Below are positions 44,621 through 54,461 of a stretch of 64,000 nucleotides of DNA, in pieces; position 1 is the first letter of the stretch, and each line of letters starts with the position of its first letter. The translations under genes were made by a program, and so were the position numbers. A model generated the notes under the pieces. It made no database searches. It was not told where the DNA came from and saw only the letters and a program-made list of their open reading frames with translations. The stretch covers positions 1 to 64,000 of the forward strand of contig CACOFE010000002.1 in NCBI GenBank assembly GCA_902626365.1, read 5' to 3'. This DNA is from an uncultured Bacteroidota bacterium. Its GTDB lineage: Bacteria > Bacteroidota > Bacteroidia > Flavobacteriales > Flavobacteriaceae.

Positions 44621-47600
44621 ATGATAAATCGATTAAAAAAATATTTAACCTTTATATTCATATCAATATGTGGAACTTTGTTATCTCAGGAGAAAAACAA
44701 AGCCAACATTGATAATTATTTAAGTGAAAAATTTTCACTAAACAGCGATATGTACCACATTAAGAGTTCGGTTGAAACCAACCCTAATTACGATGTTTAC
44801 TATATTCAACAAAAATTTAATAATCTTGAGATTCACAATGCAATATCTACTATGTCCATCAAGGACGGTGAAATCAAGTCATACAATGATCGATTCGTTG
44901 ATGAAAGTTATGGTAAATCATCTTTACTGGAGCCAAAAATCGACAGCTACTCAGCAATAGATCAAGCACTGAATGAATTAAACATCAGAGAATTCAAAAA
45001 TTCTACAGATGGATGGACACATACAAATATTAATAACATAGAGTCTAAATTAATCTATGTAAATAAAGACGGTAAACTGCATCTTGCGTGGAATTTCAAT
45101 GTAATAACTACTGATCATAAAAACTGGTACGATATTTTTGTAAGTGCAGATAATGGTGAAATTTTAAATACTGAAAATTGGATGATCAATTGTGAGTTTG
45201 ACAAAGACGGTAATCATACTCATTCTCATAGTCAAAATTACATTGATAACAATTTAAATAAGTCCTCGATTGATGGTTCAATATATAATGTTGTATCCTT
45301 ACCAACCCCAAGTCCAAATCATGGGCCCTTTGAATTATTAAGTAACCCTGCTGATCCAGTAGCTTCCCCTTTTGGATGGCATGATACTGATGGAATTGAC
45401 GGTCCTGAATATACTATTACACGTGGTAATAATGTTTACGCAAGAGAAGATGATGAAGGTGACGGATTAGGTACAGGAATCAATACTGATTATTCACCTG
45501 ATGGTGGAGCAGAATTGAATTTTAATTTTCAAGCTGATTTCTCTTTACCTCCCTCTGAAAATATGGATGCATCGATTACGAATTTGTTTTACATAAATAA
45601 TATGATGCATGATATATGGTATAGATATGGTTTTGACGAGGCAAGTGGAAATTTTCAAGAAAACAATTATGGAAACGGAGGATTTGGAGGAGACAGTGTT
45701 AATGCTGATGGACAAGACGGAAGTGGTTTTAATAATGCAAGTTTTGGTACACCACCTGACGGATCAAACCCCCAGATGACCATGTTTTTATGGAGTGGTC
45801 CAGCTGGTGAACCACTAACGATTTTAAATGGACCATTAGCAGGTGAATACACAGGTCAACCTGCTGGTTTTGGTGAATCACTTCCTGATGACACACCTTT
45901 GACTGGGGTCTTAGCCCTATTATATGACCAAGGGGAAATAGGAGAAGATTCCCCAGACCCACACGATGCATGTCAAACAATAATAAATCCAACAGATTTA
46001 GTGGGTAACATCGTTGTTATAAGACGAGGAACTTGTGAATTTGGAACTAAAATTTTAGCAGCTGAAAATGCTGGTGCCATCGCTGTGATAATGGTTAACA
46101 ATGTTGCTGGCGGCCCAATAACTATGGGAGCAGGCGCTGATGGAGGTAGTGTAACTATCCCTTCGATAATGATAAGTCAAGCTGATGGAGAAGCTTTAAT
46201 AGCCCAATTACAAGCTGGAGAAACAATCGATGCATCGCTTATTAATGCATCAAATTATACTGACTCGGATTATGACAATGAAATCATAGCCCACGAATAT
46301 GGTCATGGTATTTCAAATAGACTTATGGGAGGTGCACAAGCTGCAGGTTGTATGCAAAATGATGAACAACAAGGGGAAGGTTTTTCAGATTGGTTTGGAT
46401 TAATGATTACACTTGGAGAAAATGATTCTCCTACATTACCAAGAGGAGTTGCTACATATTCCGCAGGGCAATCTCCTACCGGAGTTGGGATTCGTAATGC
46501 ACCATATTCACCTGATTTTGCAATAAATGGCTATACATATGCCGATACCAACAATACAGCAGCTGTTAGTCAACCTCATGGGGTTGGATTTGTATTTGCA
46601 ACTATGCTATGGGATCTAACTTGGTTATTTATTGATGAATATGGATTTGATCCAGATCTTACTAATGGAAATGGCGGAAATAATATGATAATGCAGCTTG
46701 TGATTGACGGCTTAAAGCTTGCACCCTGCAGCTCTGGTTTTGTTGATATGAGAGATGCAATTTTACTTGCTGATGAATTAGTATATGACGGAGCCAATGA
46801 ATGTTTAATTTGGGGTGCATTTGCAGCTAGAGGTTTAGGATGGCAAGCTGACCAAGGAAATGCTAGTAGCAGAACCGATCAAGTTGAAGATTTTTCATTG
46901 CCGCCAAGCTGTATGCAATCAAATAATCAAACTGACGCAGGTGTATTGTCAATTGACTCACCTGAAAGTGGAGTATTAAGTAATAATGAAAATATTTCTA
47001 TAACAGTTAGAAATTATGGTGTCTTAGGAGTTTCTAATATAGATGTTTATTATCAAATAAACGGTGGTGATCAAGTTATTGAAAATATTTCAGGCGTAAT
47101 AATTTCTGGTCAAAGTGTTGAGTATACTTTTGAAACAGGTGCTGACTTTTCATTAGTTGGAGACTATGAAATAACCGCAGGCACTTTACTTGCTAATGAT
47201 GAAGACACGTCAAATGATTCTGCAACAATTACAATAAGCAGTCAAGAAACATCAAATTGCCCAGATAATTATTCATTACCAATTGCGTGGAGAGACAATT
47301 TTGAATGTTATGATCCATTTATAATTAGTGATATTGGTGATTGGATTATGTATGATCTGGATGGAGGAACTACTTGGGGAGCAAATGCAGTTGATTTTGA
47401 AAATGAAAGCTATGTTGGTACTGGAATAATTTATAATGATCTATTAGCAACTCCGACTGGTGGACCAATCCCTGAATGGGACACTTATCAAGGGGACCAG
47501 GGATTATATTTTGTTGCTTCGGGTGCAAATGGCACTACTATTCCAAATGATGATTGGATGATCAGTCCTGAATTTTCATTAAGTGGAATAACTTCACCAA

Positions 47601-48106
47601 TATTTTCGATGAAAGCTAAATCTGTCAATGATACATATGGCCTCGAAAGATTTCAGATTGCTGTTGGAACCTCTACGGATTATAATGACTTTACGGTAAT
47701 CTCAGATGGAGCATATATTGAAGCACCAACTGATTGGACAACTTATGAATTTGATTTATCAGCATATGAAGGTCAGAATATTAGAATTGCAATTCACTAT
47801 GTTGGAAACGACTCATTTGTTCTTCAAACAGACTCCTTCAAAGTTGAAGGAACACTAGGAATTGGAGAAAATGAAATTTCAGATTTTGAATATTATTATA
47901 ATCCCTTTAATGATTTACTAAGTGTAAATTCAAGTGAAATTTTGAAAAATATTCAGGTTTATAACTTACTTGGTCAAAAAATAATTGAGAAAAATATCAA
48001 TAATTACGGCTATCAGATAAATCTTGGCAACTTATCAACATCAATATATTTTGTCAAAGTTCAAGGTGAAACCGGAGTTAATACATTTAAACTTAGGGTT
48101 AGATAA
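44621..48106 (+). CDS. T9SS-exported M36 family metalloprotease
   Basis: A 1161-residue secreted protease. After a signal peptide (TFIFISICGTLLSQ) come an FTP-type propeptide (about 40-185), the M36 (fungalysin) zinc domain with HEYGH at 558-562 and the third ligand in EQQGEGFSDWFGL, a PA domain inserted before the zinc site (about 445-545), a CARDB-like domain (about 770-870), a MAM-like/choice-of-anchor J domain (about 880-1075) and a type A sorting domain (last 75 residues, IQVYNLLGQKIIEK, STSIYFVKVQGE). Probably digests protein outside the cell. I use the ATG at 44621; an earlier ATG at 44567 lies inside pruA. Confidence 0.94.
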   Translation: MINRLKKYLTFIFISICGTLLSQEKNKANIDNYLSEKFSLNSDMYHIKSSVETNPNYDVYYIQQKFNNLEIHNAISTMSIKDGEIKSYNDRFVDESYGKSSLLEPKIDSYSAIDQALNELNIREFKNSTDGWTHTNINNIESKLIYVNKDGKLHLAWNFNVITTDHKNWYDIFVSADNGEILNTENWMINCEFDKDGNHTHSHSQNYIDNNLNKSSIDGSIYNVVSLPTPSPNHGPFELLSNPADPVASPFGWHDTDGIDGPEYTITRGNNVYAREDDEGDGLGTGINTDYSPDGGAELNFNFQADFSLPPSENMDASITNLFYINNMMHDIWYRYGFDEASGNFQENNYGNGGFGGDSVNADGQDGSGFNNASFGTPPDGSNPQMTMFLWSGPAGEPLTILNGPLAGEYTGQPAGFGESLPDDTPLTGVLALLYDQGEIGEDSPDPHDACQTIINPTDLVGNIVVIRRGTCEFGTKILAAENAGAIAVIMVNNVAGGPITMGAGADGGSVTIPSIMISQADGEALIAQLQAGETIDASLINASNYTDSDYDNEIIAHEYGHGISNRLMGGAQAAGCMQNDEQQGEGFSDWFGLMITLGENDSPTLPRGVATYSAGQSPTGVGIRNAPYSPDFAINGYTYADTNNTAAVSQPHGVGFVFATMLWDLTWLFIDEYGFDPDLTNGNGGNNMIMQLVIDGLKLAPCSSGFVDMRDAILLADELVYDGANECLIWGAFAARGLGWQADQGNASSRTDQVEDFSLPPSCMQSNNQTDAGVLSIDSPESGVLSNNENISITVRNYGVLGVSNIDVYYQINGGDQVIENISGVIISGQSVEYTFETGADFSLVGDYEITAGTLLANDEDTSNDSATITISSQETSNCPDNYSLPIAWRDNFECYDPFIISDIGDWIMYDLDGGTTWGANAVDFENESYVGTGIIYNDLLATPTGGPIPEWDTYQGDQGLYFVASGANGTTIPNDDWMISPEFSLSGITSPIFSMKAKSVNDTYGLERFQIAVGTSTDYNDFTVISDGAYIEAPTDWTTYEFDLSAYEGQNIRIAIHYVGNDSFVLQTDSFKVEGTLGIGENEISDFEYYYNPFNDLLSVNSSEILKNIQVYNLLGQKIIEKNINNYGYQINLGNLSTSIYFVKVQGETGVNTFKLRVR

Positions 48107-48725
48107 TACTAGAAGGTACGTAAACAATTTTCTTATCACAGAAATATTGGATATCAAAGATGTTTTTGATATCCAATATTTTTTTTTCACTAATACCATT
48201 TAATTCATCATCTATATTACCCCCTTTTAAAGCAATAATTCCATTTTCAATGTCATGAAATGAATAATTATTGAATCGACCTTTTGACCAATTAATTAAA
48301 GTAGGCATTTTAGCAACTGCCCTGGTAACTAAAAAATCGTAACTGTAATCTAAATCTTCAGCTCTAGACCACTGCGAATTAATATTCTTTAACCCCAACT
48401 CCTTAACAACCTCATCAACTACAGCTATTTTTTTTCTTATACTGTCTACTAAAATAAAATTAGAATCAGGAAAGATTATTGCTAATGGTATTCCAGGAAA
48501 ACCTCCTCCTGTTCCCAGGTCTAGTATAGAGGCATCTCTTTTAAATTTTATAAACTTTGCTATAGACAGAGAATGAAGAATATGTCTGATGTAAATGTTT
48601 TCAATATCTTTTCTAGAAATAACATTTATTTTACTATTCCATGTCTCGTAAATATTTTTTAAACTGGAAAGCTGAGTAATTTGTTTCTCATTTAGATCTG
48701 GAAATTGATCAAGTATAATTTTCAT
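48099..48725 (-). CDS. rsmG: 16S rRNA (guanine-N7) methyltransferase RsmG
   Basis: A 208-residue SAM enzyme that methylates G527 of 16S rRNA. It shows KINVISRKDIENIYIRHILH, the SAM loop LDLGTGGGFPGIPLAI, FILVDSIRKKI and FLVTRAVAKM. I chose ATG at 48725 (MKIILDQFPDL), 13 codons inside a longer frame, because homologues start there and the promoter box lies just upstream. Its 3' end overlaps the M36 gene by 8 bases, and the codons for LDIKNIFDIQYF contain the terminator of that gene. Confidence 0.94.
   Translation of the reverse strand: MKIILDQFPDLNEKQITQLSSLKNIYETWNSKINVISRKDIENIYIRHILHSLSIAKFIKFKRDASILDLGTGGGFPGIPLAIIFPDSNFILVDSIRKKIAVVDEVVKELGLKNINSQWSRAEDLDYSYDFLVTRAVAKMPTLINWSKGRFNNYSFHDIENGIIALKGGNIDDELNGISEKKILDIKNIFDIQYFCDKKIVYVPSSII
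48144..48187 (+). terminator. Intrinsic terminator of the M36 protease gene, inside rsmG
   Basis: A perfect 15-bp inverted repeat (48144-48158 with 48165-48179, loop GATGTT) is followed by eight T (48180-48187). It begins 37 bases after the protease stop codon and lies wholly within the coding sequence of the convergent rsmG gene, whose codons here give ILDIKNIFDIQ. Confidence 0.9.
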
Positions 48726-48741
48726 TTCAAAAGTTATTAAA

Positions 48742-48749
48742 CAAAAGTA
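48742..48749 (-). promoter_or_regulatory. Putative -7 box (TACTTTTG) for rsmG
   Basis: The minus strand reads TACTTTTG, matching TAnnTTTG, 16 bases before the ATG at 48725. The longer frame starting at 48764 would begin upstream of this box, which supports the shorter form. Confidence 0.5.
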
Positions 48750-48790
48750 GGATATTGTAAACAATAATTTTAATAATTCGCACTATGTAT

Positions 48791-48798
48791 TATTTTTG
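48791..48798 (+). promoter_or_regulatory. Putative -7 box (TATTTTTG) for the aminotransferase gene
   Basis: TATTTTTG matches TAnnTTTG, 14 bases before the ATG at 48813. With the rsmG box it forms a divergent pair 41 bases apart. Confidence 0.45.
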
Positions 48799-48812
48799 AT
48801 CATCTTAAAATT

Positions 48813-50003
48813 ATGGAGCAATATTTATCAGAAAGAGTTAAGAATTTAGCAACATCACAAACATTAGCGATGGCTGCAAAAGCTAGAGAATTAAGAGCAT
48901 CTGGAAAAGATGTTATTGGTTTGAGTCTAGGCGAGCCTGATTTTAATATTCCTGATTTCATAAAGGAAGCAGCTAAAAAAGCTATCGATGAAAATTACAA
49001 CTCTTATACACCTGTAGATGGGTATGCTGATTTAAAACAAGCAATAATAAATAAGTTTGAAAGAGATAATGGACTGAGATTCACTTCTCCACAAATAGTA
49101 GTTTCAACAGGAGCAAAACAGGCTCTATACAATATTGCTTCTGTACTTATTAATCCTGGCGACGAAGTTATATTACCTTGTCCATATTGGGTAAGTTATG
49201 CTGATATAGTTAAATTAAAAGGTGGTGTTCCTGTTGAAGTTAAAACTGATATTAAAAATAATTTTAAAATGTCAGGGGATCAGCTTATGAATGCCATCAC
49301 TGAAAAGACAAAAATGGTTTGGTTCAGCTCACCTTGTAATCCTAGCGGTTCTGTTTACTCAAAAAAAGAACTTGAGGAAATATCAAATGTTCTTGAATCG
49401 CATAAGGGTATTTTTATTGTTTCTGATGAAATTTATGAGCATATAAATTATAAAGGCGGTCATCACAGCATTGGCTGTTTTGAAAATGTAAAAGATAGGA
49501 CAATAACCGTAAATGGGGTTTCAAAGGCTTTTGCTATGACAGGTTGGAGAATTGGATATATTGGTGCACCGGAATGGATTGCTAGATCATGCAATAAAGT
49601 TCAAGGACAAGTGACCAGTGGTGCAAATTGTATTGCTCAAAGAGCTGTAATTACTGCCCTAACAGAAAAGCCTGAAAAAATTGAATATATGGTTGATGAA
49701 TTTAAGATTCGGAGAAATTTAATCCTCGACCTTCTTAATGATATTACAGGTTTTAAATGTAATATTCCCGATGGTGCATTTTACGTTTTTCCAAATATTT
49801 CATATTATTTTGGAAAAACTATAGATGGATTTGAAATAAATAATGCATCTGACATGTCAATGTTTCTTCTTGAAAAAGCATTGGTTGCAACTGTTACTGG
49901 AGATGCTTTTGGAAATCCAAATTGCATAAGGATTTCTTATGCGGCCTCAACAGGGCATATAAAAAAAGCAGTTGAAAGAATTAAATCTGCAGTTGAAAAG
50001 TAA
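48813..50003 (+). CDS. Aspartate aminotransferase, class I
   Basis: A 396-residue PLP enzyme. It shows GLSLGEPDFNIPDF, YTPVDGYADLK, SSPCNPSGSVYSKKE, IVSDEIYEHINY and the cofactor lysine in VNGVSKAFAMTGWRIGY, which is typical of the AspC type Ib subgroup. It makes aspartate or related amino acids. Together with the enzyme at 21144 the window has two such genes of separate subgroups. Ends 5 bases from the convergent trkH. Confidence 0.92.
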   Translation: MEQYLSERVKNLATSQTLAMAAKARELRASGKDVIGLSLGEPDFNIPDFIKEAAKKAIDENYNSYTPVDGYADLKQAIINKFERDNGLRFTSPQIVVSTGAKQALYNIASVLINPGDEVILPCPYWVSYADIVKLKGGVPVEVKTDIKNNFKMSGDQLMNAITEKTKMVWFSSPCNPSGSVYSKKELEEISNVLESHKGIFIVSDEIYEHINYKGGHHSIGCFENVKDRTITVNGVSKAFAMTGWRIGYIGAPEWIARSCNKVQGQVTSGANCIAQRAVITALTEKPEKIEYMVDEFKIRRNLILDLLNDITGFKCNIPDGAFYVFPNISYYFGKTIDGFEINNASDMSMFLLEKALVATVTGDAFGNPNCIRISYAASTGHIKKAVERIKSAVEK

Positions 50004-50008
50004 AAGAT

Positions 50009-51493
50009 CTATCTATTATTCCAAAAATAAGAAGTAAATATTATTAGAACAGTAAATAGCTCTAATCTTCCAAGCAACATTAAAAAAGATGACCACCACT
50101 TTGCGAGTAATGGTAATTCAAAAAAAGTATTTGTTGGCCCAAATGCTCCAATTGATGGACCAACATTTCCAAGACTTGATGCAGAAACACCAAGTGCTGA
50201 TTCAAAATCAAGGCCCAGTATAGCAAAAACAATTGTTCCAATCATGAATGAAAGCATGTAAACAATAAAGAATCCTAAAATATTGTGTGTGATTTCAGGT
50301 GAAACAGAGGTTTTATTATATCTCAATGGTATAATTGCATGTGGATGTAAAATTTTCTTGAATTGTAAAACACCATTTCTTATAATTAAAAGATGTCTCA
50401 TTATTTTAAACCCACCTGATGTACTTCCTGCTGATCCTCCCAAAAACATCATACCAAAAAATATAAGTAACAATAAGGGAGACCATGCGGTATAATCAGC
50501 AGTAACAAACCCAGTTGTTGTGATAATTGAAACAACCTGAAATAATGAATGTCTAAATACAGCCTCAAGCCTGTTAAAGTGACTCTCGTGACTCATCAAA
50601 AAATCAGTGTTAAAATACAATATAGTAGCAACTGATATAGTAAATCCAATTATTAATAAACTATACACTTTAAATTCTTCATCTTTAAAAATTTTCTTGA
50701 AATTAAATTTGAATCCAAAATAACTCAATACAAAATTGGTTCCAGCCAAAAACATAAATATGATAACGATATATTGAATCAAAGGATTAGAATTCCAATG
50801 TCCAAGGCTCGCATTTTTTGTTGAAAAACCACCAGAGGCTATATTACTCATGGAGTGATTTATAGCATCAAAAAAAGACATTCCAGCAATCTTTAAAAAA
50901 ATTGTTTCAATAATAGTGTATGAAACATATATCAGCCATAATCTTTTAGCAGTATCGGTGATTCTAGGATGTAATTTATCTGTACTAGGTCCGGGCGATT
51001 CAGCATTGAACAACTGCATTCCACCAATACCTAACAGAGGCAAAATTGCAATTGCAAATACTATCATTCCCATACCTCCTAACCAGTGAGTTATACTCCT
51101 CCAAAATAAAATACCCTCAGGAAGAACTTCAACATCATTAATTATAGTAGCTCCTGTCGCAGTATATCCGGATGTAGTTTCAAAAAATATATTTGAAAAG
51201 CCATCAATAGTCCCAGTTAAAATGTAAGGAATAGTTCCGGAAAATATCATGGCAACCCAACCCAAAACTACAACCAAATAACCTTCTCTTTTGTTAATTT
51301 GTTTGTCGTGATTTTTGTTTAAAAACAGCATTAAGAGACCAATAATTAAAACTACAACTCCTGAAAGAAATAGATTGGCAGTAATACCGTCTTTGTAAAA
51401 GTAGCTAAACAAGGCACTTAAAAACATAAAACCTCCATTGATTATCAAAAGAAACCCTAGAAAATATGTTATTATTTTTATATTAATTTTCAT
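50009..51493 (-). CDS. trkH: Trk potassium uptake protein, channel subunit
   Basis: A 494-residue membrane protein with four MPM repeats. Selectivity-filter glycines are seen in TSGYTATGATI, SNIASGGFSTKNAS, ITTTGFVTADYTAW and SSLGNVGPSIGAF, one per repeat. FLGGSAGSTSGGFKIMR is the typical loop. It takes up K+ with the TrkA regulator, whose gene ends at the base before this ATG, so the pair is co-translated. Confidence 0.95.
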   Translation of the reverse strand: MKINIKIITYFLGFLLIINGGFMFLSALFSYFYKDGITANLFLSGVVVLIIGLLMLFLNKNHDKQINKREGYLVVVLGWVAMIFSGTIPYILTGTIDGFSNIFFETTSGYTATGATIINDVEVLPEGILFWRSITHWLGGMGMIVFAIAILPLLGIGGMQLFNAESPGPSTDKLHPRITDTAKRLWLIYVSYTIIETIFLKIAGMSFFDAINHSMSNIASGGFSTKNASLGHWNSNPLIQYIVIIFMFLAGTNFVLSYFGFKFNFKKIFKDEEFKVYSLLIIGFTISVATILYFNTDFLMSHESHFNRLEAVFRHSLFQVVSIITTTGFVTADYTAWSPLLLLIFFGMMFLGGSAGSTSGGFKIMRHLLIIRNGVLQFKKILHPHAIIPLRYNKTSVSPEITHNILGFFIVYMLSFMIGTIVFAILGLDFESALGVSASSLGNVGPSIGAFGPTNTFFELPLLAKWWSSFLMLLGRLELFTVLIIFTSYFWNNR

Positions 51494-52831
51494 TTAAAAA
51501 AGTTTTTCAACCTTTTGAATTGAATCCTTTAAACAACAAACTACGATCCTATCTCCAGAAATTATTTTAAAATCCCCAAGTACTATATAACCTTTACTTT
51601 CTCTAATAACTCCGGCAATAATTGCACATCTGGGGAAGTCTAAGTCTTTAATTGTTTTATTGCAAACTTCAGACTCATCATTAACCACATACTCTAACAA
51701 TTCAGCATCCATATTTGCTAATTGAGAAATTGCAACTACCTCAGCATTATGTACATGCTTTGATATGGCATCTGCGGCTAGTAATTTTTTGTTAATTAAG
51801 GTGTCAATACCGCTAATTTGAGATAATTTGTAGTAATTAAGGTTATCAACAAGTGCTATAGTTTTACTTATTCCCTTTGATTTAGCAATAAGGCTTGACA
51901 TAATGTTGTCTTCAGAATCTCCGGTTACGGCAATAAATGAATCCATCTGATCCAAATTTTCCTCTTCTAATAATTCAGAGTTAGTGCCATCACCATATAT
52001 GATTAGACAGTTTTCTAAATCTTCAGCTAACTCTTCTGCCCTTTCTTTATTAATTTCAACAATTTTTACGTTAAAATTATTGGATAATAAGTCTTCTGCT
52101 ACTTTCTTACCTACTCTACCTCCACCAAGAATCATTACATTTTTGATAATTCCATTATTTTGACCTGAAAGCTTAAGTAATTCTTCTGCACCACCAGGTT
52201 CAGTCATAAAAACGATATGATCTCCTGAGTGAAATACAGTATCTCCTCTAGGTATTATGGTTTTTTCACCCCTTTTAATTGAAATTGGAAAAAAATGGGT
52301 TTCAGGGAATATCTCCGCAGCCTCAACAACTGTTTTTCCAACAAAGGTTGAGGTGTGTGTAGCACTCAATCCTAAAGTGATAAGAGCACCATCATCAAAT
52401 TCAAAAGGATCGGTAAACTCGGCCCTATTAATAGCCATATTTATCTCCTTTGAAGTTAAAATTTCTGGTGATATTAATTCACTTATTCCCAGATCAGAAA
52501 AATCGATATTTTCATTTTCTTTAAGTTCAGGATTGGAAATTCTAGCTATGGTTTTTTTGGCACCTAGTTGTTTAGCTAAATAACATGCAGTTAAGTTAAC
52601 TGCTTCTGATGCTGTAACACCTATAAATAGATCGGCTTCAGTAACATTTGCTTTGTTAAGAGTAGAAATTGATGTACAATCTCCTTGAACCACTCTTATA
52701 TCTAATTTACTGTTAGGGAAAGTTAGTTTTTCATCATTGGAATCTATGAGTGTAATCTCCTGCGATTCATATGATAATAATTTTGCTAAATGAGATCCAA
52801 CTTCACCAGACCCCGCAATTATTATTTTCAT
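51494..52831 (-). CDS. trkA: Trk potassium uptake regulator TrkA
   Basis: A 445-residue cytosolic protein made of two RCK modules. Each starts with a nucleotide-binding Rossmann fold (IIAGSGEVGSHLAKLL at the N-terminus, and VMILGGGRVGKKVAEDLL near 228), followed by TrkA-C domains (about 140-220 and 365-445). NAD(H)/ATP binding gates TrkH, encoded by the next gene with no gap. Confidence 0.95.
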   Translation of the reverse strand: MKIIIAGSGEVGSHLAKLLSYESQEITLIDSNDEKLTFPNSKLDIRVVQGDCTSISTLNKANVTEADLFIGVTASEAVNLTACYLAKQLGAKKTIARISNPELKENENIDFSDLGISELISPEILTSKEINMAINRAEFTDPFEFDDGALITLGLSATHTSTFVGKTVVEAAEIFPETHFFPISIKRGEKTIIPRGDTVFHSGDHIVFMTEPGGAEELLKLSGQNNGIIKNVMILGGGRVGKKVAEDLLSNNFNVKIVEINKERAEELAEDLENCLIIYGDGTNSELLEEENLDQMDSFIAVTGDSEDNIMSSLIAKSKGISKTIALVDNLNYYKLSQISGIDTLINKKLLAADAISKHVHNAEVVAISQLANMDAELLEYVVNDESEVCNKTIKDLDFPRCAIIAGVIRESKGYIVLGDFKIISGDRIVVCCLKDSIQKVEKLF

Positions 52832-52853
52832 TCTTAATAATAAATATTAGGGA

Positions 52854-52861
52854 CAAATATA
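52854..52861 (-). promoter_or_regulatory. Putative -7 box (TATATTTG) for trkA-trkH
   Basis: The minus strand reads TATATTTG, an exact TAnnTTTG match, 22 bases before the trkA ATG. Confidence 0.5.
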
Positions 52862-52964
52862 ATTTATTTTACCCAATTGGTTAATTTTAAGCATTAATCG
52901 AGCAAATACAATAATCGCAAAAAAAATGGGTTATTTTATCTGTTTTTGTTGATTTAATTTACCT

Positions 52965-53678
52965 ATGAGATCTATAATTTTTATAATTTACTTCTTTCTG
53001 ATATCAACTAGCGGATATTCGCAGCTTTTTACAAAAAAGAAAGTTCTTAATAATGAAAACTTTGATAAGCCCTCTGTCTCTTGGGGCTATTTCCTTGGAA
53101 TAAATAATTATGATTTTAATTTTGACTATGTTTCTGATACATATGATATTCAAACCGAAAAATCATTTGGTTTTAATGTTGGTTTAATCGGAAATTTTAG
53201 AATCTCTGATTATTTCGATTTACGTTTTGAGCCAGGCTTGATAATGTCCAACAGAAACTTAGCTTTTAATCCAAACCAATTTGGGGAAACAGAATTTAAC
53301 CCAAACCTACATTTCAGAGAAATTAAGTCAACATACATACATTTTCCACTGCTGATAAAAATTTCAAGCAAAAGGGTTAATAATTTTAAGCCATATCTAC
53401 TTGGTGGGGTTTCTACAGCATTAAATCTTTCAAGTAAAGAAAACAGTGTTGATGATAATAGTTTAGGTCAATTTAGAACTAAAAAAAATGTTTTTTTCTA
53501 TGAATTGGGTTTTGGAATTGATCTTTACCTAGAATGGTTTAAATTTAGCCCAAGCATTCGTGGAATTTTTGCAATTTCAGATGAACATGTAGATGATAAC
53601 GATCCATTAAGTCCTTGGACTAGTAATATTGAATTTATGAAAACAAGCGGGATACTAATAAATTTTACTTTCCAGTAG
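52965..53678 (+). CDS. porT: T9SS outer membrane protein PorT
   Basis: A 237-residue outer-membrane beta-barrel with a signal peptide (FIIYFFLISTSGYSQ). Typical blocks are GYFLGINNYDFNF, LRFEPGLIMSNRNLAF, STYIHFPLLIKISSKR and NFKPYLLGGVSTALNL, the PorT/SprT family, which is needed for type IX secretion. An RNA methyltransferase gene faces it and overlaps the last 14 bases; this neighbour pair is common in Flavobacteriia. Confidence 0.88.
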   Translation: MRSIIFIIYFFLISTSGYSQLFTKKKVLNNENFDKPSVSWGYFLGINNYDFNFDYVSDTYDIQTEKSFGFNVGLIGNFRISDYFDLRFEPGLIMSNRNLAFNPNQFGETEFNPNLHFREIKSTYIHFPLLIKISSKRVNNFKPYLLGGVSTALNLSSKENSVDDNSLGQFRTKKNVFFYELGFGIDLYLEWFKFSPSIRGIFAISDEHVDDNDPLSPWTSNIEFMKTSGILINFTFQ

Positions 53679-54390
53679 TCTGACTCTTCAATTCTGAAAG
53701 AATAATACCAACCGAAGTTGCTAGATTTAAACTTTCTACATTGTCATTAAATCTTTGTATTGTTATCTTAATATCAATTTGTGAAGATAATTTTTTACTC
53801 AAACCTTTAGATTCACTTCCAAAAAATATTATTTGATTATCAGAAAAGGTAAAATCTCTTAGATTTTGTCCATTTAAGTCTGCTGCAACTGTGTTATAAT
53901 TTTCACTTTCCAATAATTTATGAAAATCCATATATGAAATATTTACTCTGCAAATTGACCCCATTGAGGCCTGAATAACTTTAGGGTTATAACAATCTAC
54001 ACTATTGCTAGAACAAATGATGTTTTTTATTCCAAACCAATCACATAATCTAATGATTGTCCCTAAATTTCCTGGGTCATTAATCTCCTCAAGAGCAACA
54101 ATATTTGCGTTAAAGTCAATTTCTTGGTCATTAGGAATTTTAAAGATTCCTATAACATTATTAGGTGACTTTTGATTACTTATCTGCTTAAGCTGAGTAG
54201 AATTGATTGAAATATGATTCTTTAAATTTTTATACTTTTCTGATGTCGAAAATATATTAATTGAATCTAAATCAGATTCTATTAATTCATCTACTATTTT
54301 CTCACCCTCTGCAACAAAAAAACCAGACTGTATTCTAATTTTCTTTAATCTTAACGACTTGATTAATTTTATTTGATTTTTGGTAATCAT
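53665..54390 (-). CDS. TrmH/SpoU-family RNA methyltransferase
   Basis: A 241-residue SPOUT enzyme that 2'-O-methylates rRNA or tRNA. An N-terminal substrate-binding part (SLRLKKIRIQSGFFVAEGEK) precedes the trefoil-knot domain with motif 1 INDPGNLGTIIRLCDWFG, motif 2 IIFFGSESKGLS and motif 3 NVESLNLATSVGIILSEL. The target nucleotide cannot be told. Convergent with porT, divergent from fbaA. Confidence 0.92.
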   Translation of the reverse strand: MITKNQIKLIKSLRLKKIRIQSGFFVAEGEKIVDELIESDLDSINIFSTSEKYKNLKNHISINSTQLKQISNQKSPNNVIGIFKIPNDQEIDFNANIVALEEINDPGNLGTIIRLCDWFGIKNIICSSNSVDCYNPKVIQASMGSICRVNISYMDFHKLLESENYNTVAADLNGQNLRDFTFSDNQIIFFGSESKGLSKKLSSQIDIKITIQRFNDNVESLNLATSVGIILSELKSQTTGK

Positions 54391-54461
54391 GTTATTTGTA
54401 ATTCCTAACTTTACCCATGGTAAAATTAATGTAAACTAACCTTAAAACATAACTATTCTTT

